Part shown: positions 1-7,754 of the stretch, piece after piece | How positions within the stretch are numbered: position 1 is the first letter of the stretch | Layout: each line of letters begins with the position of its first letter | Assembly (NCBI RefSeq): GCF_036327755.1 | Contig: NZ_CP109596.1 | Span: forward strand, 7,750,001 to 7,814,000 | DNA: 64,000 bases | Direction: 5' to 3' | Source of the DNA: Nocardia sp. NBC_01503 | Lineage (GTDB): Bacteria; Actinomycetota; Actinomycetes; Mycobacteriales; Mycobacteriaceae | Notes under the pieces: model-generated | Databases searched by the model: none | Told to the model about the DNA's origin: nothing | The model's input: the letters and a program-made list of their open reading frames with translations, nothing else | Made by a program: the position numbers and the translations under genes

Positions 1-601
1 GCGCGGACATGCCCACACCACCGGCGCCGAAGATGACGATCGACTCGTGCGGCTGCGGGCGCATCACATTGGCGACCGCGCCCGCACCGGTCTGCACACC
101 ACAACCGAACGGCGCGCTCGCGACCAGATCCACCTCATCGTCGACCACGACCACACTGCGCCGCGACACCAGCACATGCGAGGCGAAGCTCGACTGCCCG
201 AAGAACGCGCCCATGACCCGCTCACCGTCCTGGCTCAGCGGTGAGGTGAAATCGGCCCGCCCGCCGGAAGTGTTCAGCATGACGAAGTTCTCGCAGTACG
301 ACGGCGTACCGGTGGTGCACGGACGGCACTCACCACAGCTGTTGTAGGTCAGCAGCACATGATCGCCGACCTTGACATCGGTGACCTCGGACCCGACCCG
401 CTCGACAATGCCCGCACCCTCATGCCCCAGCACAATGGGGAGCTCGGCCGGGAAGACGCTCTTGGTGACCAGATCCGTATGGCAGACGCCGGTCGCGACA
501 ATGCGCACCACGACCTCATGGGCGCGCGGGTCCTCCAGCGTGATGGCTTCGAGCGCGAGGGGCGCCTGCGCTCCACGCGCGACCGCGGCAGTGATGTCCA
601 T
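1..601 (-). CDS. Zinc-dependent alcohol dehydrogenase, partial (C-terminus outside window)
   Basis: MDR-type NAD(P)-dependent alcohol dehydrogenase; about 200 residues are visible and the cofactor domain runs off the left edge. The N-terminal catalytic zinc region shows GVCHTD (Cys40) and GHEGAG (His60-Glu61), followed by the structural-zinc cysteine cluster SCGECRPC and a later Cys. The Rossmann start IFGAGGVGMS is at the window edge. The sequence is closest in style to aryl/long-chain alcohol dehydrogenases of the XylB/AdhD group. It is divergent from the FAD oxidoreductase gene, and a KstR-like box lies in the shared promoter region. Substrate unknown. Confidence 0.9.
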   Translation of the reverse strand, partial: MDITAAVARGAQAPLALEAITLEDPRAHEVVVRIVATGVCHTDLVTKSVFPAELPIVLGHEGAGIVERVGSEVTDVKVGDHVLLTYNSCGECRPCTTGTPSYCENFVMLNTSGGRADFTSPLSQDGERVMGAFFGQSSFASHVLVSRRSVVVVDDEVDLVASAPFGCGVQTGAGAVANVMRPQPHESIVIFGAGGVGMSA

Positions 602-681
602 CCGGACGGCTCCTTCCCAAAGTCGGCGAAGAGAGTCTCACGCCGATCCCAAGCACCCTAGGGCGCGGCGGGCCACAAATC

Positions 682-695
682 TAGAACGTGTTTCA
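682..695. promoter_or_regulatory. KstR-like operator
   Basis: The 14-mer TAGAACGTGTTTCA matches T-N2-AAC-N2-GTT-N2-A, the published motif for KstR, the TetR-family repressor of cholesterol/lipid catabolism genes in mycobacteria and relatives. It lies in the divergent region about 80 bp upstream of the alcohol dehydrogenase start and 75 bp upstream of the FAD oxidoreductase start, so it could control either gene. Only the motif match is seen; no kstR gene is in the window. Confidence 0.45.
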
Positions 696-770
696 CTCAG
701 GGGGGCGGCGTCTTGCCGACGGAGCGCGCATACTCATTCCCATCACCTTCGCCGCACCCGAAGGAGTTCG

Positions 771-2255
771 ATGGAACTCACGGACCGCATCTGCATTGTC
801 GGCGCAGGTCAGAGCGGAATCATGGCGGCCGCGCGACTACGCGAGCTGGGATTCACGAATATCGACATCCTGGAGGCCGGTCCGGAGCCGGGCGGTTACT
901 GCCAGACCGCCGAAATCGACGGCGCGACATACGATTTCCAGGCCCACCTGGTGATACAGCAGGACTTCGGCGAGGATATCGAGGGCACCGCCATCCACGA
1001 GCTGCTCACTCGGCATCCGGTCGAACTGCAAACCGAGGCACTGTATTTCGTATCCAGGGACGACTCCGGCAAGCCGCGGATGGCCGTTCCACCGCATTTC
1101 GTCCCATTGTTCCAGCTGTTGACCCCGGAGCAGGCCGCCGATCAACTCGCGCAGGCGTGGACGATTATCGAGCGGGCGATCCGGGAGAGTCGCGGCCCCG
1201 GCATGCACGGGCTCGTCTTCGATCGCGTCCCGGGCGAGACCTGGGAGACCTACCGTGCCCGGCACGCTCCGCTGGTCGGTGAGTTGCTGCAGGGGCTGAC
1301 GCTGTACGCGAATATGCGACGGCCACGCCAGCCCGCGGAGACCGTCATCAATATCAACGCCCATATCTCCGGACACGTTTCGCAGCTGGCGAAGATGATC
1401 CTTTCGCTGTATCCGGCACAGCGCGAGGCATTGCTGGCGCGGATGCCGCACTCATTACTGGCACAGATGAGTTCGCGCAGACCGGTCACGATGAGTCTGC
1501 GACAGGGCTTCATCAGCCTGCTGCGGCGGATGATCGCCGATCACGATTTGAACATCCGGGTCGGCACCAGGGTGACCTCGATCGAACCCGTTGCGCCGGA
1601 GGGGGTTCGAGTCGGCTACACGACCGCCGAAGGCACCGGCGCGGCCACCTATGCACGGGTCATCGTCACGGCCCGCCCCGCGCAGATCCGAGATATCTTC
1701 CCCACCGGTGAGATTCACGACCTGTTCGGCGAGGGGAATTGCCCGCGCGCCTGGACCCGCAGCTATCTCGTCAAGGTCGCGGACGAGATCATCGGCTTCC
1801 CGCGCAAACCCAACTCCCCCGAGCCCCTCGGCTTCTGGGTGATCGACCCCTACGGCAGCTATACCGACACCGATCCCGAACAGGCCATGCACCGCATCAC
1901 CGCGGTCAATAAGCAGCATCCCGGACCGTACTGGGTCTGCTTCAGCAACTCCGATCTCTCCATCTCGGACGCGCAAGCCTGGAACCTCGCCAGGGAGAGC
2001 CTGTTCCTGTTCGACGACCCCGAGCTGATTACCGAAACCATCGCCGAATGGCCCGCGTACCCGAGCGCCGCCGCCATTCGCGACGGCTGGTTCGACCGCA
2101 TCGCGACGATCCAGGGCCGGGACGGCATCTGGTTCACCGGTGAGATCCTCTCCGGCCCCACCGCCGAATGCATCAGCGCCTTCGCCCGCGCGGTGATCCC
2201 GGCGTGGTTCGGCCCCGGAAACCGACCGTGCGCCCATGCCCGCCCCACCGCATAA
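771..2255 (+). CDS. FAD/NAD(P)-binding oxidoreductase
   Basis: A 494-residue flavoprotein. The N-terminus carries the dinucleotide fold VGAGQSGIMAAARL and an acidic residue ending beta-2 (DILEAGPEPGGYC), as in amine-oxidase/phytoene-desaturase-like flavoenzymes; the second half is a substrate domain. The start is ATG 771 because GAAGGAG lies just upstream and the Rossmann fold begins at once; the frame stays open upstream to about 372 but that part is not protein-like. The stop overlaps the possible first codons of the next gene, suggesting a two-gene unit. Substrate not predictable. Confidence 0.85.
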   Translation: MELTDRICIVGAGQSGIMAAARLRELGFTNIDILEAGPEPGGYCQTAEIDGATYDFQAHLVIQQDFGEDIEGTAIHELLTRHPVELQTEALYFVSRDDSGKPRMAVPPHFVPLFQLLTPEQAADQLAQAWTIIERAIRESRGPGMHGLVFDRVPGETWETYRARHAPLVGELLQGLTLYANMRRPRQPAETVININAHISGHVSQLAKMILSLYPAQREALLARMPHSLLAQMSSRRPVTMSLRQGFISLLRRMIADHDLNIRVGTRVTSIEPVAPEGVRVGYTTAEGTGAATYARVIVTARPAQIRDIFPTGEIHDLFGEGNCPRAWTRSYLVKVADEIIGFPRKPNSPEPLGFWVIDPYGSYTDTDPEQAMHRITAVNKQHPGPYWVCFSNSDLSISDAQAWNLARESLFLFDDPELITETIAEWPAYPSAAAIRDGWFDRIATIQGRDGIWFTGEILSGPTAECISAFARAVIPAWFGPGNRPCAHARPTA

Positions 2256-2262
2256 TCAGGGC

Positions 2263-3045
2263 GTGTCCGACTCGCCCAGGCCCGGCCGCATCGCCGCTCC
2301 CGTCCTGCTCATCCTGTCGATCGCACTCGGCGTCACGGCGTGGCTGATGATCCGACAGGGCACCTATGTGCTGCACGATATCCCCTGGACCTGTGACAGC
2401 GAAGGCTGCGGCACCAATGACGCCCGGGTGGCGTTCCTGGTCGTCGGTGGCTTCCTCGCCTTCGGCCTGGCCGGTACCGCCTGGTCCATCCTGCACATGA
2501 CGGGCGTCGGAATCGCCTTCGCCCTGGGCTCGTTCGCGACGGTCAGCGGCTGGCGCAGAGCCACCGCCGCGGGCCTCGAACCCGCCGCGGTCAACTCCAC
2601 CGCGGCCACCATCTGGACCATCGCCGGCTGGCTCGGCATAGCGGTCACCGCCCTGGCCCTGCGCTACGAACTGAAGGTCACCGGCACCCTGGATCGAATC
2701 CTCGGACGCCCCCGCGTACCCGCCCGACTGACCGAATTCGAGGTCGTCGACGATGCGGGCACCGCCCTGATCACCTTCACCGACACCGAGGGACTCACCC
2801 ACACCCGCAGAATCCCCGCCGCCCAATCCTGGCTGGACCTGCCCGTGCACGCCCACTACCACCGCGACGACCCCACCCGGGTCCGCCTCGCCCTGCCTTG
2901 GTACCGCCCCCTGCGCGGTGACGGCGCGAGCGAGGACGACACCGTCGCCGATGAACTCGAACGCGTCACCGCCCTCTACGCCAAGGGCCATCTCAGCGCC
3001 GCCGAATTCCAGCGCGCGAAATCCCGAATCCTCGAGAAACCCTGA
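2263..3045 (+). CDS. Membrane protein with C-terminal SHOCT domain
   Basis: About 260 residues from the GTG at 2263; an in-frame ATG at 2236 would overlap the upstream stop by 20 bases. There are four hydrophobic segments in the N-terminal half (around residues 11-30, 62-80, 85-105 and 120-138), then a soluble beta-rich segment. The end, DELERVTALYAKGHLSAAEF, is a typical SHOCT short C-terminal helical module found in many bacterial membrane proteins. DUF3592-like character is possible. It probably shares a transcript with the flavoprotein gene. Function unknown. Confidence 0.75.
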   Translation: MSDSPRPGRIAAPVLLILSIALGVTAWLMIRQGTYVLHDIPWTCDSEGCGTNDARVAFLVVGGFLAFGLAGTAWSILHMTGVGIAFALGSFATVSGWRRATAAGLEPAAVNSTAATIWTIAGWLGIAVTALALRYELKVTGTLDRILGRPRVPARLTEFEVVDDAGTALITFTDTEGLTHTRRIPAAQSWLDLPVHAHYHRDDPTRVRLALPWYRPLRGDGASEDDTVADELERVTALYAKGHLSAAEFQRAKSRILEKP

Positions 3046-3062
3046 GCCGCAGCCTGACTCGG

Positions 3063-3215
3063 TTACTGGCGGGAGAAGAGGCCGCGGCTGCCGCCGGGGT
3101 TCGCGCAGGCGCAGCGCTGCGCGACAGGCACATCGCCGAGTACCTCCTCGACATGCTCGCCGCAGCCCTGGAAGGAGGGCTTACCGCAGGCCTGACAGAC
3201 AATTCGCTGGCACAC
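3063..3215 (-). CDS. Small cysteine-rich (probable zinc-binding) protein, 50 aa
   Basis: A short gene starting at GTG 3215 with AGGAG six bases upstream. The product begins VCQRIVCQACGKPSFQGCG and ends CACANPGGSRGLFSRQ. Six cysteines lie in pairs (C-x4-C-x2-C, later C-G and C-x-C) with a histidine, as in small zinc-ribbon-like proteins conserved in Nocardia, Rhodococcus and mycobacteria. The overlapping minus-strand frame starting at the adjacent ATG is arginine/serine-rich and lacks this pattern. Function unknown; a metal-binding or nucleic-acid-binding role is inference. Confidence 0.75.
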   Translation of the reverse strand: MCQRIVCQACGKPSFQGCGEHVEEVLGDVPVAQRCACANPGGSRGLFSRQ

Positions 3216-3281
3216 ATGAACTCCTATTGGCGTCGTGAATGACCGAAATACCTACAAGGGGTATTCCCTGGCAGTCTACGG

Positions 3282-4439
3282 TCAGTGTCCGACAGGGAAT
3301 CGGGTGCTCCCGGTGTCGGCGCCCGGAATGACCGGAAGTATGAGGGCCGAGGGGTGCTCGGCATCGTGATAGATGGTCTGGGTGGCGAGTTGGCTGTTGG
3401 CGGTCGTGCCGAAGGGTTCGCCGGTATTGGGGTTGGGAGCGAACTGCGGGAAGTCGCTGCTGGAGACCTCGACGCGAATCCGATATCCCGCCTTGACCAG
3501 GTAGGACGTGGGCCAGATAGCGATGTTGTACGGATAGGCGCGGCCGGGTTCGATCGGTGCGGGATGCTCGAGCGAATCACGGAAGGCGGCGCGGATGATG
3601 CCGCTGTTGAGATTGACCGTACTGCCGTCGGGTGCCAGCGCGACCAGCTTGGCGGTGAAGTCGGTATCGGGTGCGGTGGAGGCGGCCCAGAGCCGCATGC
3701 GGACCGGACCGGTGATCTCGGTATCGGTGGCCATCGGATCGGTTGTATAGGTGAGCACATCCGAGCGCTGCTCGACCACGAACTGGTCGACCGGTCCCTG
3801 CGGTCCGGTACCGGTGCCACAGCACGAATGCCCACCTGCGCTGGGGACCGGATTGGCGGGGTCGTAGTCGTAGCTGTCCGGCGGTTGGGCGTCTTTGGGT
3901 TGATCGGTGCCGAGATGGCCGGTGCGGCCGTGTATTCCATTTCCGCCCGCGCCGGAGAGGTAGTAGGTGGTCCATCGGGTGTCCGGTAGCGGCCACGCGG
4001 TGGCGGTCTTCCAGCGATTCGCGCCCATGACGAAGTAGTCGACGATGGGCTTGCCGGATACGTTGTCGCCCTTGCCTTTCAGGAAGTGATCGAACCACGC
4101 CAGCATGAGTTCGTTGATCGGGCTGTCCCCGGCCGCGCCCGCGGTGGCCATCAGCGGGGTACCGGTGGCGGAATCGGCTCTGCCCCAACCGGTGTGATCC
4201 CACGGCCCGATCACCAGCCGCTGATTCTCCCGTGCGGCGGGTGTGCCGCCGTCGGCCACCATACCGGTGAAGTTCTCCACCCCGCCCGCGAGAAACGCGT
4301 CGTACCAGCCCTCTATGTCCAACACCGGGACCTGCACTCGCGCGTACCGATCGCGAATACTTCACGGCTTCCAGTAGTCGTCACGCGTCGGGTGGCGTTC
4401 CCGCCGATGCATCCGGAGAATCCGGCGGTCGCGTCCTGG
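3282..4439 (-). pseudogene. CocE/NonD-family hydrolase, 5'-truncated and interrupted
   Basis: The readable 351-residue part begins at codon 4337 and carries the CocE/X-Pro-dipeptidyl-peptidase middle and C-terminal regions: VPVLDIEGWYDAF (acid region), GPWDHTGWG (histidine region), WFDHFLKG, and the jelly-roll domain with VRMRLWAAS and RIRVEVSSSDFP. Reading upstream in the same frame, family-like sequence ERHPTRDDYWKP continues but is interrupted by an in-frame TGA at 4362-4364 before SIRDRYARVQ. The N-terminal half with the nucleophile serine is absent, and the divergent neighbour begins instead. An intact family member is about 550 residues or more. The gene is non-functional as a serine hydrolase. 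Confidence 0.85.
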
Positions 4440-5248
4440 TACTTCGATTGGCCGTGATCACACCGCTCGTCGATCAGGGGCAGGCACTGGTCGATCACGC
4501 ACCGGATCAACTGCATCATCTGCAGGACAAGTATCCGGTGGTGCGTTCGGCCGCGGAGCGATTCCATCTGGAGGACAAGCTCAGACAGGGAATCGGAAGT
4601 TACAGTGGGGAAATCGCCCACGGACTGATCGGCGCGGGCCGAATCGTCTTCGGCGTCTTGACAAGTACGGTCATCGTCGTCGTCCTGACCGCGTACTTCT
4701 CGGCGAACTTTCCGAGTCTGCGGGCGAATCTGTATCGACTCTTCCCCGCCGCGCGCCGGCCACGCGCCATCCTGATCGGTGATGCCATCTTCGTGAAGGT
4801 CGGCGGCTATGTACTGGGAAATCTGCTGATCTCCGTCATCACCGGCGTGCTGACTTTCGTCTGGCTCGAGATCTGGGGTGTGCCTTTCCCGCTCGCGCTC
4901 GCGGTGCTGGTGGCCGTGCTGGATCTGATTCCGATGGTCGGCTCCACCTTGGCGGGCATTGTGATCGCGCTGGTGGCACTGACGGTTTCGATGCCGGTCT
5001 GTCTGACCACCCTCGGCTTCTTCATCGTGCTGCGACTGCTCGAGGACTATCTGCTCGCCCCGCACATCATGGGCCGCACCGTCAAAGTGCCCGGGGTGGT
5101 CACGGTGATCGCCGTACTCATCGGCGGTTCACTGCTGGGCGTGCTCGGCGCACTGCTCGCCATTCCCATTGCCGCGGCGATCCTGTTGCTCGTCGAGGAG
5201 ACCCTGTTTCCGCGCCTGGATCAGAGTCCACCCGGTTCAGAGCTGTAA
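4440..5248 (+). pseudogene. AI-2E family transporter, 5'-truncated
   Basis: About 265 residues matching the C-terminal two thirds of AI-2E/PerM-family permeases. Membrane segments include FGVLTSTVIVVVLTAYF, YVLGNLLISVITGVLTF, the conserved VLDLIPMVGSTLAG, and PGVVTVIAVLIGGSLLGVLG. Family members are usually 350-400 residues with two or three more N-terminal helices, which are missing here. No ATG or ribosome-binding site precedes the homologous part; only a TTG (4448) or GTG (4454) could start it. The truncated end abuts the truncated end of the CocE remnant on the opposite strand, so one deletion probably removed both 5' ends. Confidence 0.75.
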
Positions 5249-5261
5249 CCGGCACGGGGGC

Positions 5262-6092
5262 TCAGTTCGATGGCACCGGGTGTCCGGCGAGGAAGTCCGC
5301 GAGGTACGCGCTGACCGATGCGGGTTGCTCCAGGGTGCTGCTATGACCGCATGATTCGATCAAGGCCAGGCGCGATCCCGGTATGCGGGCGATGATTTCG
5401 CGAGCACGGGCAGGTGGGGTGGCGATATCGTCGGCCCCGACCAGCACGAGGGTGGGCAGGGTGATGGCGGCCAGTTCGAGTTCGACCGAAGGGCGATCCG
5501 CGACGCCGAGGACGGCTTTGCGCAGTGCGGCCCGATCGAGACGGCTCAGCCGGGCGGACCAGTCCCGCAGCATCGGACGCGCCGCGGGGTCGGCGCGGAA
5601 GACCGGGCCGAACATATGCGGCAGGACCTGACCGCGGACCGCTCGGAAACCGAGCAGTCGCACCGCGAGGGCGAGCCGCTTGTACTCGCCGATCTTCGCC
5701 GAATCCTCCTGGGCCGCACTGGTATCGAGCAGGGTCAGTGAGCTGAGCAGTTCAGGATGCCGGGCCGCGAGACGCAGGCCGATGAATCCGCCCATGGACA
5801 GCCCCACATAGTGCACGGGTGCCAGGCGTAGCTCGCCGATCATTCCGGCCACGTCCGCGGTGAGTGTGTCCATATCGTAGCCGTCGGCGGTGGCAGGGGT
5901 ATCGCCCTGACCACGCCAGTCGATGGTCACGCAGCGATAGCGCTGCCGCAGCGCCGCGATCTGCGGATCGAACATCCAGCCGCCGAACAGCAGCCCGTGC
6001 CCGAAGACGATGGTCTCGGCCCGGGGCCTGCCGTCCGGAATTCCGGTGTCGGAGTAGGCGATCGGAACGCCATTGACGGAAACGGTCGGCAT
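5262..6092 (-). CDS. Alpha/beta hydrolase, last gene of the fatty-acid tailoring operon
   Basis: A 276-residue alpha/beta hydrolase. The nucleophile elbow GLSMGG places Ser99; the acid is probably in VGADDIATPP and the base is His250 in ESCGHSSTLEQP. The oxyanion region FGHGLLFGG follows strand beta-3. No signal peptide is seen, so it is cytoplasmic. It is the last of nine co-directional genes, 15 bp after the P450 gene, so it is likely to act on a product of that pathway (ester, lactone or thioester hydrolysis). Closest families are 3-oxoadipate-enol-lactonase-like hydrolases, but the ligand cannot be inferred. Confidence 0.85.
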   Translation of the reverse strand: MPTVSVNGVPIAYSDTGIPDGRPRAETIVFGHGLLFGGWMFDPQIAALRQRYRCVTIDWRGQGDTPATADGYDMDTLTADVAGMIGELRLAPVHYVGLSMGGFIGLRLAARHPELLSSLTLLDTSAAQEDSAKIGEYKRLALAVRLLGFRAVRGQVLPHMFGPVFRADPAARPMLRDWSARLSRLDRAALRKAVLGVADRPSVELELAAITLPTLVLVGADDIATPPARAREIIARIPGSRLALIESCGHSSTLEQPASVSAYLADFLAGHPVPSN

Positions 6093-6107
6093 GGGTGGAC
6101 TCCTCGG

Positions 6108-7310
6108 TCAGACCGTGACGATGAGTTGTTCGGGACCGCGTACATTGATGCGGCCGTTCCAGCGCACGTCCTCGACCACGGCGTCCGGGAAGCGCCGGAC
6201 GAATTCGGTGAACGCCACCCGCCCCTGCACCCGCACCAGCGCCGCGCCCAGGCAGTGATGCGCGCCCGCGCCGAACGAGCCGTGCTGTGCCGCGATCGGC
6301 CGATCGATCCGCACCCGGTCCGCATCCGATCCCCAGAATTCGGTGTCTCGATTCGCGGCCGCCAGCGCGCCCAAAACCCAACTGCCGGAGGGAATCTCGA
6401 CCGCACCGACGGTCAGGGGCGCGATCGTGATGCGACGCATCAGATGCACGGGGGTGTCGTAGCGCAGCAGTTCGTCGACCGCGTTGACCGCCAGCGCGGG
6501 CTCGGCGCGCAGCCGCGCGGCCTGTTCGGGATACCGCAGCAGCGCGAGCAGCCCACCGCCGAGGTGATTGACCGTGGTCTCATGCCCGGCCACGTAGAGC
6601 AGCATGACCTGGGCGATCAATTCGTCCTCGGTCAGTACATCGCCCTCGTGCTCGGCCCCGATCAACGCGGTCAGCAGATCGTCGCCGGGGTGCGCGCGTT
6701 TCCACCGCACCAACTCCGCCACCAGCTCGAGCAGTTCGGTGTTCGCGGCCCGAATCCGCACCTGCAGGCCCGGATCGGCCAGCGGTTCCAAGGCGAGCAC
6801 CAGCGTTCCGGTGAGTTCACGCAGCCGGGCGTGTTCCAGTACCGGAATGCCGAGCAGTTCGGAGATGATCGTGAACGGCAGCGGAAAGGCCAGTTCGGCG
6901 ACGATATCCGCGCGCCCCAGCTCGGCGATGCGCGCGAGCGCGGCCCGCACCATCTCCTGAATGCGCGGTTGCCAATCCTCGACGGCCCGCCGGGTGAACG
7001 CCTTGGCGACCAGGCGGCGCAGACGGGTGTGGTCCGGCGGATCCTGATCCAGCATGGATTGCCCGCCCATGATCCGGTTCGCCTTGCCGAGCGTGCCGCT
7101 ATCGCTCTTCCACGCGGGCAGCCGGGTCAGATGCACCTCGTCGACCGAGTGTGAAGACCGTTGCAGCGCGGCAACATCCGCGTACCTGGACAGGATCCAG
7201 AAGCCGAGCGGATGCTCGTACACCGGGCCGTGCGCGCGCAACCGCGCGTAATGCGGATACGGGTCCTCGGCGAAGCCGGGCGCGAACGGGTCGAAGGCGA
7301 AGTCCGGCAC
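6108..7310 (-). CDS. Cytochrome P450 (second P450 of the operon)
   Basis: A 400-residue class I bacterial P450. I-helix oxygen-activation motif AGHETT, K-helix ELLR, and heme loop SFGAGAHHCLG with Cys353 as thiolate ligand. The start is GTG 7310, two bases after the stop of the thioesterase gene. No ferredoxin or reductase is encoded nearby, so electrons must come from elsewhere. The sequence belongs to the soluble CYP105/107/125-like group typical of natural-product and lipid oxidation. In the operon it would hydroxylate or further oxidise the modified acyl chain or released acid. Confidence 0.9.
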   Translation of the reverse strand: MPDFAFDPFAPGFAEDPYPHYARLRAHGPVYEHPLGFWILSRYADVAALQRSSHSVDEVHLTRLPAWKSDSGTLGKANRIMGGQSMLDQDPPDHTRLRRLVAKAFTRRAVEDWQPRIQEMVRAALARIAELGRADIVAELAFPLPFTIISELLGIPVLEHARLRELTGTLVLALEPLADPGLQVRIRAANTELLELVAELVRWKRAHPGDDLLTALIGAEHEGDVLTEDELIAQVMLLYVAGHETTVNHLGGGLLALLRYPEQAARLRAEPALAVNAVDELLRYDTPVHLMRRITIAPLTVGAVEIPSGSWVLGALAAANRDTEFWGSDADRVRIDRPIAAQHGSFGAGAHHCLGAALVRVQGRVAFTEFVRRFPDAVVEDVRWNGRINVRGPEQLIVTV

Positions 7311-7312
7311 TG

Positions 7313-7753
7313 TCAGCCCAGCTTCACATTGCGCATGGTGACCAGCGCTGTGGCACAGAGGGTTTCGCCGTCACCCTCGACCGAGTACACGTCGGCGGCG
7401 GCCGAGGTGATGAGCGCACCCGGTTTGAGCACCCGCCCGCGCGCGATCACCCGCTCCCCCTTGGCCGGAGCCAGGATCTTCACCGTGTAGTCGATGGTCA
7501 TGTTCACCCACCCCGGTTGCAACAGCGTGCCCGCGGCCGAGCCCGCCGCGAAATCCGCGAGTGATCCGAGCACACCGCCCTGGAAGAACCCATTGTGCTG
7601 GGTGAGTTCGGTCCGGAACGGCTGCACGATCTCGGCCTCGCCGGGCGCGATCCGGGCGAATTCGAAGCCCAGGTGCCGGGCCGCGGGCATGCTCAGCACC
7701 GCACCCGTCACGGCCGCGGCGAAATCCGGATTCGGTGCCTGCCAGGTCTGCAT
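7313..7753 (-). CDS. PaaI-like hotdog-fold thioesterase
   Basis: A 146-residue single hotdog domain. The motif QHNGFFQGGVLGSLADFAAG is the conserved helix region of PaaI/4HBT thioesterases, and IDYTVKILAPAKGERVIARG is the following strand pair. The ATG at 7753 lies one base after the fatty acyl-AMP ligase stop; the open frame further upstream overlaps the ligase and is not used. Predicted to hydrolyse an acyl-CoA or acyl-ACP thioester, possibly an editing or release step for the pathway. Confidence 0.85.
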   Translation of the reverse strand: MQTWQAPNPDFAAAVTGAVLSMPAARHLGFEFARIAPGEAEIVQPFRTELTQHNGFFQGGVLGSLADFAAGSAAGTLLQPGWVNMTIDYTVKILAPAKGERVIARGRVLKPGALITSAAADVYSVEGDGETLCATALVTMRNVKLG

Positions 7754-7754
7754 A

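Noticed and set aside
372..770. Upstream extension of the FAD oxidoreductase frame
   Set aside because: It overlaps the divergent alcohol dehydrogenase, has no protein-like pattern, and a strong ribosome site precedes ATG 771.
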